Shown piece by piece: positions 12,336 through 22,189 of a stretch of 64,000 nucleotides of DNA. Where the stretch lies: NCBI GenBank assembly GCA_028023455.1, contig JAQFVV010000017.1, positions 6,046,098-6,110,097 of the forward strand, read 5' to 3'. The stretch is from Epiperipatus broadwayi. Lineage: Eukaryota > Onychophora > Udeonychophora > Euonychophora > Peripatidae. The translations under genes were made by a program, and so were the position numbers. Every line of letters begins with the position of its first letter. Position 1 is the first letter of the stretch. The notes below the pieces were generated by a model. The model made no database searches and was not told where the DNA came from. It saw only the letters and a list, made by a program, of their open reading frames with translations.

Positions 12336-13105
12336 ATAAAGGCCCTAGAGTGAAGAAAGACGTTGTGAAAATGGGATGGAACAGAATAGAAAAGAATGAT
12401 GTAGAAATGAAGACGAAAAGATAGTTTGATGAAAACAGTAACTATATAGTAAATTAAAAGTATATATAATAGGCCCACATAGATGCTCAGTTAAATTAAT
12501 TCATTCTACCCAAAACTACTACCAAAATAAATTAAATAACAATACATTAAATTTAGCAATAAAATCTAGAATGACCTCATAATAACTATATAAAGTAGTA
12601 CAAATAACAATAGTAATAGTAGTAACAATAATGTAAAATTTTACAAAAATTGATAAAATATATGTACATGATGTATAAAGTTGTGGTTTTGAAATCATTA
12701 TTCTATGCTAATGGCTCATCCTACAGACGCAAATTCATTTTTGTCTTTAAAATTCAAGTAAAATTTAATTTAATGCTATACATTGTTGTTATTATTATTA
12801 ATTTTTAAAAACTATTTGAATAAATCTGACATGCATAAGTCATTATTTAACACTATCGTATTTATAACTCATTTGTTTGTAATCAATGATGGCACACATA
12901 TAAGCACTTTTAACCACATATAGAAGAAAATTTATATCAGGTTTGTGATAAAATTATAATAATATAAGACAATTTATCTAAAATCGAACTTTTACATTGA
13001 CATACGGTAAAAATATCTTCTTGTAAGCTTTAAGTGTGATTCATTATATATTTTGTATTTAAAAATATGCTATCACACATATATATTAATCAATCGTGAA
13101 GTTAC
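12336..13105. other. AT-rich sequence, nothing recognised
   Basis: No shared repeat or coding signal. The last bases hold the putative intron downstream of the minus-strand exon candidate. Confidence 0.4.
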
Positions 13106-13186
13106 CATTGACAACGCTGATAAGATCATTCCATATCCCATTGTTTTACGAGCTCCTAAATAATCTCCCAATGAGCCAAATATCAT
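13106..13186 (-). CDS. Candidate internal exon of a major-facilitator transporter
   Basis: Minus strand. A long pyrimidine tract ending in TTTAG precedes the first base (13186), and the last base (13106) is followed by GTAAC, so both splice signals are present. The 81 nt are exactly 27 open codons (phase 0 at both ends). They contain GSLGDYLGARKTMGYG, which matches the major-facilitator motif-A pattern (G-x-L-x-D-x-x-G-x-R-[KR]-x), then a hydrophobic run MILSALSM of the next membrane helix. Organophosphate-antiporter (SLC37-like) members have such a segment, but other facilitator families do too. I found no partner exon in the window, so this could be one exon of a gene with very long introns, or a relic. 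It is the only piece that looks like host protein. Confidence 0.45.
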
Positions 13187-14123
13187 CTAAACAAAAAAAA
13201 AAAAATTATTAAAAACTAAGATAATATAATTATTTAAATACTATTAACAATGTTTTTGTAAAGTTAAAACAAAAATAATAAATAAATTTAAAATTTTTGT
13301 TAGTCTCATGTTATCAAAACAGGCCATAAGTGAATTAGTACTAAAGATCAGAGCTTCAATCCCAAGTTTATATGATTGAGATTTTTTCCAATCTCAGATC
13401 CCATGCATCTTAAGATTAACTAACTCATTCAAAGGGTCGCATCCGCCAGATTTTAAGCTATCATTCTAGTTAGAATTCAATCAACTTGGAGACATCTTTT
13501 TAATTTTTAGTGAAATGAAAATAAATATTAATTTCTTAATAAAACTTATTTTGTCAAAACAAATACTTGCTTTAAATATAAAAAAAATAAATGGAAACAA
13601 ATATAGTTTCGTTTCATTATCAGACTTAATATTTTTTTTACATTTATAATACTATTAATTTGGCCACCTAAAATTTGGCAACCTCCAGGATCTGATAAAA
13701 TTATGGTGGGGTGAATTTCAAAATACTGACATTTTAAAAAATTAATATATGAATACACCATTTATAGATAAAGAAAAGATATACTATTAGTAGATACCTA
13801 TACAAAAATATACCTAATTTACAATGAAGTCATACTTCTATTTTATTTTAAAAAACTTTTATTGTTTCCTAAAAAGTACAACAATAAATGAAGATTTGAT
13901 TAAAATGTGTTTCCACGAAGAAAGAAAGAGAGAAAATAAGCTAACATCAATTTTCTAATAGAAAATTTTAATAACATTTTAAAAATACATTTCATCAAGA
14001 GAAAAAAGTAAAAAAAAAAAGATCAGTATTTTTGTTTTTGATTATAAAAATAAATAAATACAAACTCTAAACAAAAACTGAAATTAGTGAAGACCATTGT
14101 GCTATATTTTTCACATAAATTAT
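13187..14123. other. AT-rich sequence with a possible tRNA-derived SINE relic
   Basis: Between about 13295 and 13500 a less AT-rich stretch contains GCTTCAATCCC, close to a Pol III B box, with TTAGTACTAAAGATC before it. This might be a SINE head, but no clear A box is seen. The rest shows nothing. Confidence 0.25.
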
Positions 14124-15717
14124 AATAATTTGGATTTGCATACATTTATACATCTGTGTAATGAAGTGGTCTCTTTCTCCTTTATAACCTAAAGCCAAGT
14201 GCACTTTCGGTTAAGTTCACTATAATCATAGCTATGATTATAACCTAAAATGGAGTGCACTTTTGGTGAAGTTCATCATAATCATAGCTATGATTATAAC
14301 CTAAAGCTGAGTGCACTTTTGGTGAAGTTCACCATAACCATGGCTATGATTATAACCTAAAGCTGAGTGCACTTTTGGTGTAGTTGGCCATAATCATAGC
14401 TATGATTGTAACTAAAGCTGAGTGCACTTTCGGTGAAGTTCACCATAATCATAGCTATGATTATAACCTAAAGCTGGGTGCACTTTTGGTGTAGTTGGCC
14501 ATAATCATAGCTATGATTATGACTTAAAGCCAAGTGCACTTTTGGTGAATTTCACCATAATCATAGCTATGATTGTAACCTAAAGCCGAGTGCATTTTCG
14601 GTGAAGTTCACCATAATCATAGCTATATTATAACCTAAAGCCAAGTGCACTTTCGGTGAAGTTCACTATAATCATAGCTATGATTATAACCTAAAATGGA
14701 GTGCACTTTTGGTGAAGTTCATCATAATCATAGCTATGATTATAACCTAAAGCTGAGTGCACCTTTGGTGAAGTTCACCATAATCATAGCTATGATTGTA
14801 ACCTAAAGCCGAGTGCACTTTTGGTGAAGTTCACCATAATCATAGCTATGATTATAACCTAAAGCTGGGTGCACTTTTGGTGTAGTTGGCCATAATCATA
14901 GCTATGATTATGACTTAAAGCCAAGTGCACTTTTGGTGAATTTCACCATAATCATAGCTATGATTGTAACCTAAAGCCGAGTGCATTTTCGGTGAAGTTC
15001 ACCAAAATCATAGCTATATTATAACCTAAAGCTGAGTGCACTTTCGGTGAAGTTCACCATAATCATAGCTATGATTATAACCTAAAATGGAGTGCACTTT
15101 TGGTGAAGTTCATCATAATCATAGCTATGATTATAACCTAAAGCTGAGTGCACTTTTGGTGAAGTTCATCATAATCATAGCTATGATTATAACCTAAAGC
15201 TGAGTGCACTTTTGGTGAAGTTCACCATAATCATAGCTATGATTGTAACCTAAAGCTGAGTGCACTTTTGGTGAAGTTCACCATAATCATAGCTATGATT
15301 ATAACCTAAAGCTGGGTGCACTTTTGGTGTAGTTGGCCATAATCATAGCTATGATTATGACTTAAAGCCAAGTGCACTTTTGGTGAATTTCACCATAATC
15401 ATAGCTATGATTGTAACCTAAAGCTGAGTGCATTTTCGGTGAAGTTCACCATAATCATAGCTATATTATAACCTAAAGCCAAGTGCACTTTCGGTGAAGT
15501 TCACTATAATCATAGCTATGATTATAACCTAAAATGGAGTGCACTTTTGGTGAAGTTCATCATAATCATAGCTATGATTATAACCTAAAGCTGAGTGCAT
15601 TTTCAGTGAAGTTCACCATGATCATAGCTATGATTATGATAAACTTCATCAAACATTAGGTTATAAAAAAAATATTTCATTACGTAAATGAACAAATGTA
15701 TGCAAATTTGAATTACA
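14124..15717. mobile_element. TIR element filled with a 56-bp satellite
   Basis: The left end (about 14124-14190) and right end (about 15655-15717) are inverted copies: TTGCATACATTTAT, GTAATGAA and TTATAACCTAA on the left match the complement of the right end. Between them is an uninterrupted satellite array. A second element at 25982-26145 has related ends and only one partial satellite unit, so this looks like a miniature TIR transposon whose centre has expanded. No transposase is present. Confidence 0.7.
14191..15650. repeat. 56-bp satellite array, about 26 units
   Basis: The unit begins GATTATAACCTAAAG, continues GAGTGCACTTTTGGTGAAG, TTCACCATAATCATAGCTAT. Each unit carries a perfect 20-bp palindrome (ATAATCATAGCTATGATTAT across the junction) and a second inverted pair GGTGAA/TTCACC. 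Variant units (AAAATGGAG type, GTGTAGTTGGCC type, GACTTAAAGCC type) recur in the same order. The AAAATGGAG variant lies at 14247, 14693, 15084 and 15531, giving higher-order periods of 446, 391 and 447 bp (8, 7 and 8 units). Confidence 0.9.
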
Positions 15718-15825
15718 AACACAAACAAAGAAGAAAAAAATCCAATAAATTATAATAACAAAAATATCATAATAGCTATATAAATATATATATATTAATA
15801 ATTATACATAAAAAGTAGAACATTA

Positions 15826-16206
15826 CCTAGTGTTCTATTATGGAAACATAACAATAATATGAAATAAAATATGAATAAAACAGAATAAAATTATGGTATA
15901 GAAATTCAATAAAAATTTAAAAAGTAACTATTATATTATATTAAGCATAACTTAAATAATTGTATAAATATTTATAAAACTTCAATAAATTTAGTTAACA
16001 ACTGGTCAATTGGAAATGAATGGAAAATTATATAAGATAGTATATGTATAAAGTTGTATAATGAATATATTATTTATTCTGTATATTGTTATGTTATATG
16101 GTCAATGCTTTAAACTATTATTGAATCTCTATATCATAATTTTATTGTTTTATTCATATTTGATTTTGTTATAGTTGTTATTTTACTTCCATTATAGAAC
16201 ACTAGA
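15826..16206. mobile_element. Miniature TIR element
   Basis: About 100-bp inverted ends: CCTAGTGTTCTATTATGG at the left and the complement-like CCATTATAGAACACTAG at the right. The similarity continues through ATATGAATAAAAC and ATTCAATAA. The centre is AT-rich and non-coding. No target duplication was defined. Confidence 0.65.
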
Positions 16207-16479
16207 TGGTGTGTGATCTGCACTAATTGGTTAACTATAACTAAGTTGTACGTAAGATTAGTTGGTTTAAATTTGCTACTAAAGTTTTTTTTAATTTAAA
16301 TTTAAAAACAGTTAGTTATTTTGAGGTAAAAGATAACGTTTTAGAGGCCTAAGGTACACGTGGTTATTGATCCATCATTTTTGAAAGTAAAAGTTTTTAT
16401 CTTGCTGTGCAAAGGGGTTTGAAGAGTAGGACAGGAAGTATAAAGTCAAATATAGAATAGGTGGCTTGGAAAATAAATA

Positions 16480-16830
16480 ATATGGATTGCATTTGTATTT
16501 TACAATGCATATATAATCGTCAGAAAGGAATTGGGCGTGCCGTGGTAGTGTAATATATGTGATAAGGTTTTCCATTTGAAATGCTTAAATAAGACTAGGA
16601 AGGATGTAATAGGTTTATGGTTATGTAGACAGTGTGTGAATGTGATACAATGGGTGAAAAAGTGGTTTCAAAGTGTAGATAGCGTAAAGAAAAAGTCAGG
16701 AGAAATGGAGCAAAACGTAGTTGAGGAAGGCAGGAAGTCAGGAGAAATGGAACAAAACATAGTTGAGGAAGGCAGGATAGAGTGTGTTTGTAGTGGAGTG
16801 ACAAAGAGATATGGATGGAAAAATAGATAG
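16480..16830 (+). pseudogene. LINE ORF1 N-terminus: PHD-like zinc finger
   Basis: Reading CNICDKVFHLKC then LCRQC gives C-x2-C-x4-H-x2-C-x13-C-x2-C, the second half of a PHD finger. An upstream CIC plus C in another frame (about 16485-16500) would supply the first Cys pairs. An in-frame TAG just before CNIC and a frameshift interrupt it. After the finger come two near-identical 14-residue repeats beginning KSGEMEQN (about 16693-16780). A frameshift around 16811-16830 leads to the SGNH part. PHD fingers in ORF1 of this LINE group are thought to act in RNP assembly or chromatin contact; the role here is inference. Confidence 0.6.
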
Positions 16831-17515
16831 TGCATTGAAGATGGTTGGCCAAAGAATAAGTAAGATAGAGGAAGAGGTAAAGGATATAGAAGCAAAATTA
16901 AAATTGTTAGAGATGAAGTGTGAGCAGATAAAGGAATTATTGAGTAGGAATGATAAGGAAGAAGTAGATAAGGAAGTCCAGAAGGTGGTAGAGAAGGTTG
17001 TGAATGAAGCAGAGAAAGTAAACTATGAGACAGTATTGATAGGCAATTCATTAATAAGAGAATGTGGAGATATAATTGCAAGGGAAAATAGAAACAGGTA
17101 TATAGGAGTATGTTTGCTGGGAACTAGAATTAGAGATGTTACAAATAAAGTAAAGAAGCAAGGGAATAGAGATGTATATGTTATGGTAGGGACTAATAAC
17201 TTATCAGAGTCATCAGAGAGAGTAATGGGTGAGTACATAGAATTGATTAGGAATTTGAGTATGGTTAAAGGAAGAGTAGGAATAGTTGGATTATTACCAA
17301 GATTTGATAAAAGGTATATGTTAGATAGGGCATGTTCTATAAATGAGAGATTGAAAGAATTGTGTGAGAGAAATGATGTTACGTTTGTGGATGTGTGGGA
17401 TTTTTTTATTGGGAAGAGGAAGTTATATAGTAAAGATGGGTTGCACTTAGGGAAACAAGGAAGTGAAGTTTTAGGGAGTCTGATTTATAAAGAATGTAGT
17501 TCGGGAAACTTGTAA
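16811..17515 (+). CDS. LINE ORF1: coiled coil plus SGNH/GDSL hydrolase
   Basis: 234 residues from ATG. Residues about 15-70 are a charged heptad-rich coiled coil. The SGNH hydrolase domain follows: block I IGNS (Ser80), block III GTNN (Asn130), block V DGLHL (Asp209, His212). The catalytic Ser/Asp/His set and the Asn are all present, so the fold and possibly esterase activity are preserved. In CR1/L2 LINEs this esterase sits in ORF1 and is thought to bind RNA and/or lipid; its substrate is unknown. Upstream in another frame lies the PHD finger, so this is probably the C-terminal two thirds of one ORF1 protein. A run of 13 G starting at the stop codon leads into ORF2. Confidence 0.8.
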   Translation: MDGKIDSALKMVGQRISKIEEEVKDIEAKLKLLEMKCEQIKELLSRNDKEEVDKEVQKVVEKVVNEAEKVNYETVLIGNSLIRECGDIIARENRNRYIGVCLLGTRIRDVTNKVKKQGNRDVYVMVGTNNLSESSERVMGEYIELIRNLSMVKGRVGIVGLLPRFDKRYMLDRACSINERLKELCERNDVTFVDVWDFFIGKRKLYSKDGLHLGKQGSEVLGSLIYKECSSGNL

Positions 17516-17732
17516 AGGGGGGGGGGGAGATTTTAAATTGCAGTGTTATTAGAAAGAAGAAGAATGGATGGGATGTAAGGAATAAACAAATAGCAGTTGA
17601 TTTAGAAATAAATGTAGATGTGGAGAGGGAATGGGACTGTAAAATTAATGGTAAGCAAGCTATTTATAAACATAATGGAGAAGAAAGAATAAAAAAAAAT
17701 TATAAAAGAGTCGTTAGGAAAGAAAAATTGTT
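17516..17732 (+). other. LINE inter-ORF region
   Basis: Starts with a G homopolymer (17517-17528) and then a Lys-rich open stretch (NGWDVRNKQIAVDLEIN, KINGKQAIYKHNGEE) that runs towards the endonuclease start and may be the N-terminal leader of ORF2. Confidence 0.4.
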
Positions 17733-18450
17733 AAAATTGGATATTTGAATATGCAACATGGTAGGAGACCAGAAAAGTGGCAGGAATTAAATAAAGCAAT
17801 TGAAAATGAAGAGCTTGAGGTATTAGCAGTAGTGGAAACACATCTAAGAGAAGAAGAAGAATCTGTTTTGGAAGATTTGGTATGGCAGGGTATAAATAGA
17901 AAAGAGAAAAAAAAGGGTGGTGATATAGGTGTTATATCAAAAAAATATTTAAATACTGTTAAATGTCAAAAACATTTGTGGTTTGAAATAAGGTTGGGAA
18001 GACAAGAAATGGATGGTGGCTATAGTTTATATAGTTACTGGAGATAGTCAAACTATAATGAAGTGGAACAATAGCATATATGAGCGCCTAATTAAGGATA
18101 TTCAGAGTTTTAAAGAAAAGGGTAAAAGAATAATGGGTATAGGAGATATGAATGTGTATATTGAAGAAATTGATGATGTAGATAATAAGAATGGACAGCT
18201 TTTGAAGAAATTTTGTCAGAGAGTAAATTTGAGCATTGGAAACATCAAATATTTATGAGGGACAATACACATGGTCTAGAAATAATATATCCCACACAAT
18301 AGATTATGTATTGATAGAGAAAGAGAGAATGAATAAAGTATGGAAAATAAAGTTGTTTAATAATGAAGAGAGAGTATGTAATAGTGATCATAATTTCTTT
18401 GTAATTAAAATGGTTATTAATGTGATGTACAATAAAAATAAAAGTAGAAA
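17733..18450 (+). pseudogene. LINE ORF2: endonuclease/exonuclease/phosphatase domain
   Basis: Three frames join to give the whole domain: KIGYLNMQHG (17733 on, the first metal-binding block), VVETHL (the catalytic Glu block), GDMNVYI near 18140 (the GDFN block), YTWSR, IDYVL and finally SDHN near 18385 (the catalytic Asp-His block). Frameshifts lie near 18035 and 18240. In LINEs this domain nicks the target DNA to prime reverse transcription. All catalytic blocks are recognisable, so the damage is small frameshifts rather than loss. Confidence 0.7.
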
Positions 18451-18526
18451 CAGTAGTGAAAGATGTGGATGGAGAGTGAATGATAAGAATAAGTTGGAAT
18501 AGTATAAAATACAAGCTGAAGAAACC

Positions 18527-20683
18527 ATGGAAGAGTTGGTTGGAAATGAGTTTGAGGACTGGTGTGATGAAATAGAAAAAGTGGCAAATAAAGTTTTAGG
18601 TGAGAATATTCAGAAGAATAAAAGTAATAAAAAAATGAGAGTTAGTAAAAGTGTAAAAGAGAAGAAAAAAGCATGCAGAGAATATAAGTGTGCTATTAAG
18701 AACAAAGAAAGTGAAAAATATATTAATGCTAAATGGGGAAAATACTTAGAAAAGAAGAAGTTAGCTTAGCTAAAATAGATAATTATAGAGAGATAATGAA
18801 ACTAAATAGTAAATTATTGGATATTAATAAAAGTGGAAGAGATGGGGGTAAAAAATTTTGGAATTACATTAAAAGGAGCAATTTAAAAAAGAGAGAGATA
18901 GTATTACTGGATGAGGAGGGAATAGAGTGTAGCTCTAGAGAAAAATTAGAGAGAATATTGAATAGTTATGTAATGGATATAAAAAAGATGTTAAATGTGA
19001 AGGACAGAGGGGTAGAAAATATGAAAGCATATAGTAATGGGACTATTAGGTTTACAGAAAATGAACTGAATGAGACAGGGAAGAAATTGAGAAGTGGTAA
19101 GGCAAGAGGTTTAGATGGATGGGCAGCAGAAATGGATAATGAATTTAGGGTTATCATGTTTTAATAAGATGGCACAGAAGAGAGTTTTTCCGGGTAATTG
19201 GAGTAATACGAGAGTAAGATTATTATTTAACGGAAAAGGTAAGGATCATAAAAAGTTAAATAATTATAGACCGTTTAAAGTTTTTTCATATATGGTGGCT
19301 GGAAGAGTTGCAAAATGGATGGAAGAAAATAATGCAGTGGGGGAAATGCAAGGTTTTAGGTCAGATAGGCATATAGGAGATAGTTTATTTGTAGTTACAC
19401 AACTTATGGATATGAGGAGCAATTCAGGCAGACAGTTATATATGAGTTTTATAGATATAGAGAAGGCATATGATATAGTGAATAGAAATAGATTATGGAT
19501 AAGTTTAGCAAATCTGGGAATGGATGAAGCTTTAGTGGATGTTATTAAGAAATTATATGAAAATAATTACTATACATATCAATTAGGGGATATAGAATCA
19601 GTTAAAGTTAAAAATGGGGTGGGACTAAAGCAAGGAGGCTCTATGTCACCTATTTTGTTTTTGTTGTATTTGAGTGAAATGGAGAGAGCGATAGAAAGAC
19701 TAGGAAGAGGGATAGAGATACCATTAATAGGTGGCAAGGGAGTATATACATTGTCGGGTCTTTTTTTTGCGGATGATGTCTTTTTGTGTGCAGAAGTTAT
19801 GCTGAGGACATGTGCAAGGGTGGGTAAAGATATGGGGATTAAATTTAGTGAAGAAAAATCAAATATAATGATGATGAATACTGGGGAAAGAGAAGACAAA
19901 AATTTCTTATTGGGGGATATAAAGTTAAGTGTGGTGAATAGATATAGTTATTTGGGAATCATCTTGAGTAATCAGAAAAATTGCTTGGATGAATGAGAGA
20001 AAAAATTGATAAATGAAGCAAAGAAAAAAATTAACAGTGTTTTCATATAATAAATATGACGTAGCTAGAATTGTATGGAAGGGGGTGACAGTAGCAGGAT
20101 TAACATACAGCAATAATGTGTTATGTGTTAGTAAAGGAGTATTAGATTACTTAGAAAAAGTACAAAGGGAAGTAGGAAGACATGCATTAGATTCAGAGGT
20201 GTGGACAGCAAAGGAGGCAATTCAAGGAGAAATGGGATGGTCAAGATTTTATATGAGGGATGCAAAAAGCAAATTGAAAATGTTCGGTAGATTGCAGTTT
20301 ATGGATAATAAAAGAATAGCTAAAATAGTATTTAATTGGGTTACAAGTAAAGGGCAGGCAACAAGATGGGTGAGAAAGGTAATGCAGTATGCAGAAGTTT
20401 TGGATAAAGAATTTGTCAGTATACTTGTACAAAAGGTGGGATGATTGTGTTTAGGAGGATTGTTGAGTGTTATAGTGGTAAGGAGTGGTATAGAAGAATA
20501 GATGCCTTAATAAAGAATAGGGAGTTGGAGAGATGGAGAACTCGTATGGAGAGTAAAACGAGTTTAAATATATATAGAAGTAAACGAAACATTGGGTGTG
20601 AGTTAATTTATGATAATAGTAAGGAAAGGTGTGAGTTAATTTATGTTAATAGTAAGGAAAGTGATTTATTGTTTAAAGCTTGA
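18527..20683 (+). pseudogene. LINE ORF2: reverse transcriptase domain
   Basis: Motifs in order: KARGLDGW (RT0/1 region, about 19100), NYRPFKVFSY (19260), FIDIEKAYD with the first catalytic Asp (about 19450), GLKQGGSMSPILF (about 19625), FADD with the catalytic pair (19766-19777), and RYSYLGI (about 19940). Breaks occur at about 18760, 19140, 19996 and 20440; a C-terminal thumb/connection region continues to 20683. The FADD box is intact. The C-terminal part at about 20295-20440 (DNKRIAKIVFN) recurs in a separate fragment at 54546. Confidence 0.75.
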
Positions 20684-20730
20684 ATGGGATCTTTAGCAAC
20701 AAGGGAATATACACGTAAATGAAAAAATAT

Positions 20731-20826
20731 GGGTGATTTAGTCTGCAAGTTGAGTAAGGAAGGCATAGAAAATATTAGGCATCTGTTATTTCAATGTAAA
20801 TGCTTGGAAGCAGAAAGGGTAAATTA
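20731..20826 (+). pseudogene. LINE ORF2 C-terminal Cys/His knuckle
   Basis: Reads VCKLSKEGIENIRHLLFQCK: a Cys-x10-His-x4-Cys arrangement with the HLLFQC core typical of the C-terminal motif of Jockey/CR1/L2 LINE ORF2. It ends at a stop; a short out-of-frame stretch leads to the 3' UTR. Confidence 0.6.
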
Positions 20827-21480
20827 AATATTAACAAAGTGATTATACAGAAAGTAAGTTATTGGTTTTTATGCTAGGTGGGGAAAGATAAGGGGGATTT
20901 AGATATGAAGATCATGGAGTTAACAAACATTATGTTGTGGAAATGGGATGGAGCAGATTATGGGAAAACTTAGCGTGAAGAAATGGAGAGAGAAGGTAAA
21001 GTGGCTAACAGGTTTCTCTGGGCATAGTTGCTGAGAGATTCCTGACTCCGTATAAGGAGAAGTCACAGTGCATCACATCACATGACATCACATAACATTG
21101 AAATAGATGCTAAACACTTGAGGAGGATTATTAATATATATTTATATAACTGTTATATATGATATTTTTATTATTTATTATAACTATATTGTTTGTTTAA
21201 GGTTTTGAGTAATATAATGTTGCTTTAAAACCATAGTAATTTTATAATAGAAAAATAAAAGCTATATAGTTGAATTATTAATAATTTGGAAAAATTATAA
21301 ATTGGAAACATGGTATTTATAATATTGCAATTATATATAAATAAAATAACTGAATATTGCTGTTTTAAGTTAAACAAAAAAAAAAAAATACAATGATTGT
21401 GCAAAATAACAATTAGAAAAATAAATAAAACTATTTATTGCAAAAATATAAACATTTAGTTAATTTATTAATAAATTAAT

Positions 21481-21526
21481 TAATAATTTGGCAATTAAGT
21501 AATTAATAATTATATTCTATATATAC
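21481..21526 (+). repeat. 46-bp direct repeat, left copy
   Basis: Begins TAATAATTTGGCAATTAAGT and is identical over 46 bp to 23776-23821. Candidate long target-site duplication of the Penelope-like element. Confidence 0.7.
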
Positions 21527-21872
21527 AATAGTCAAATATGTTTAAAAATACATATATACAAGCAACAAAGATTACAAATTATAAAATTATTATATAAAAG
21601 CCTTTTTCGGCAAATTATGTTTTTTTGCCCTTTTCAATATGTCTCCATGATTTAAAGCACATACAGCGACATCTATATCAACACATGAAAGAAGATAGAT
21701 AAACAAATGGATATTTGACATGATCTATTATGTGATTTGTTTCCCCCCTCAATTCTACTACAAAATTACTCTGTTATATATATTAAATGGATATATAGCC
21801 ACATATATTAATTAATTAACTATCCATTCTTTATCCATTAATCACTTATTATTTAACTTAATGGATGTTTTA
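21522..21872 (-). repeat. Penelope-like element, left inverted arm
   Basis: Complement of 23354-23699 with few differences. Contains the complement of the ORF C-terminus (21800-21872). One notable difference is an extra CAAATTAT near 21576. Confidence 0.8.
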
Positions 21873-21892
21873 TAAAAAATAAATATGTAAAA

Positions 21893-22189
21893 TTGTTAAA
21901 AAAGATGAAGCTTAATAACATTATAAGTGATAACCAATATTATTCTGTATATCCTAATTCATATGAGAACCCATATATATTTTGTAAGGTAAAAACACAT
22001 AAGGAAGATAACCCTTTAAGATTATTGTTTAATTTTAGCAATTTCATTTTACATAAATTTTGTAAATATTTAATATTTAAACAAATGGATAGCTGATATT
22101 ATTGGTTATGGACAATATTGTATAAAAAATACAGAGGCTATTATTGATAAATTAAATATGATGAATATAAATAGAACCACAGTATCTTT
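21893..22189 (+). pseudogene. Penelope-like reverse transcriptase, N-terminal blocks
   Basis: KVKTHKEDNPLRLLFNFSN matches the Penelope-type RT1 block (usually PKIHK...PLRPIVS). After a frameshift, YCIKNTEAIIDKLNMMNIN (about 22115-22170) is the linker into RT3. The beginning of a normal Penelope ORF (several hundred residues) is absent because the left arm abuts here. Confidence 0.6.

Larger units (their letters stand above)
16470..21105 (+). mobile_element. LINE of the L2/CR1 group, near full length
   Basis: Order of parts: PHD-like zinc finger, coiled coil and SGNH hydrolase (ORF1); then endonuclease, reverse transcriptase and a C-terminal Cys/His knuckle (ORF2); then a 3' end with CATCACAT-type short repeats (about 21070-21100). 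An esterase-type ORF1 with an apurinic-type endonuclease is characteristic of CR1/L2-like LINEs. At least five frameshifts split the two ORFs, so this copy is dead, but motif conservation suggests moderate age. The 5' UTR start is not defined; the MITE at 15826-16206 lies just upstream. Base use on the coding strand is very purine-rich, unlike the flanks. Confidence 0.8.

Noticed and set aside
14124-15717. CRISPR-like array
   Set aside because: Units are contiguous 56-bp satellite repeats with no unique spacers, and the context is clearly eukaryotic.
16668-17081. 137-codon minus-strand open frame
   Set aside because: Shadow of the purine-rich LINE ORF1 on the plus strand; Ser/Leu/Pro-rich low-complexity translation.
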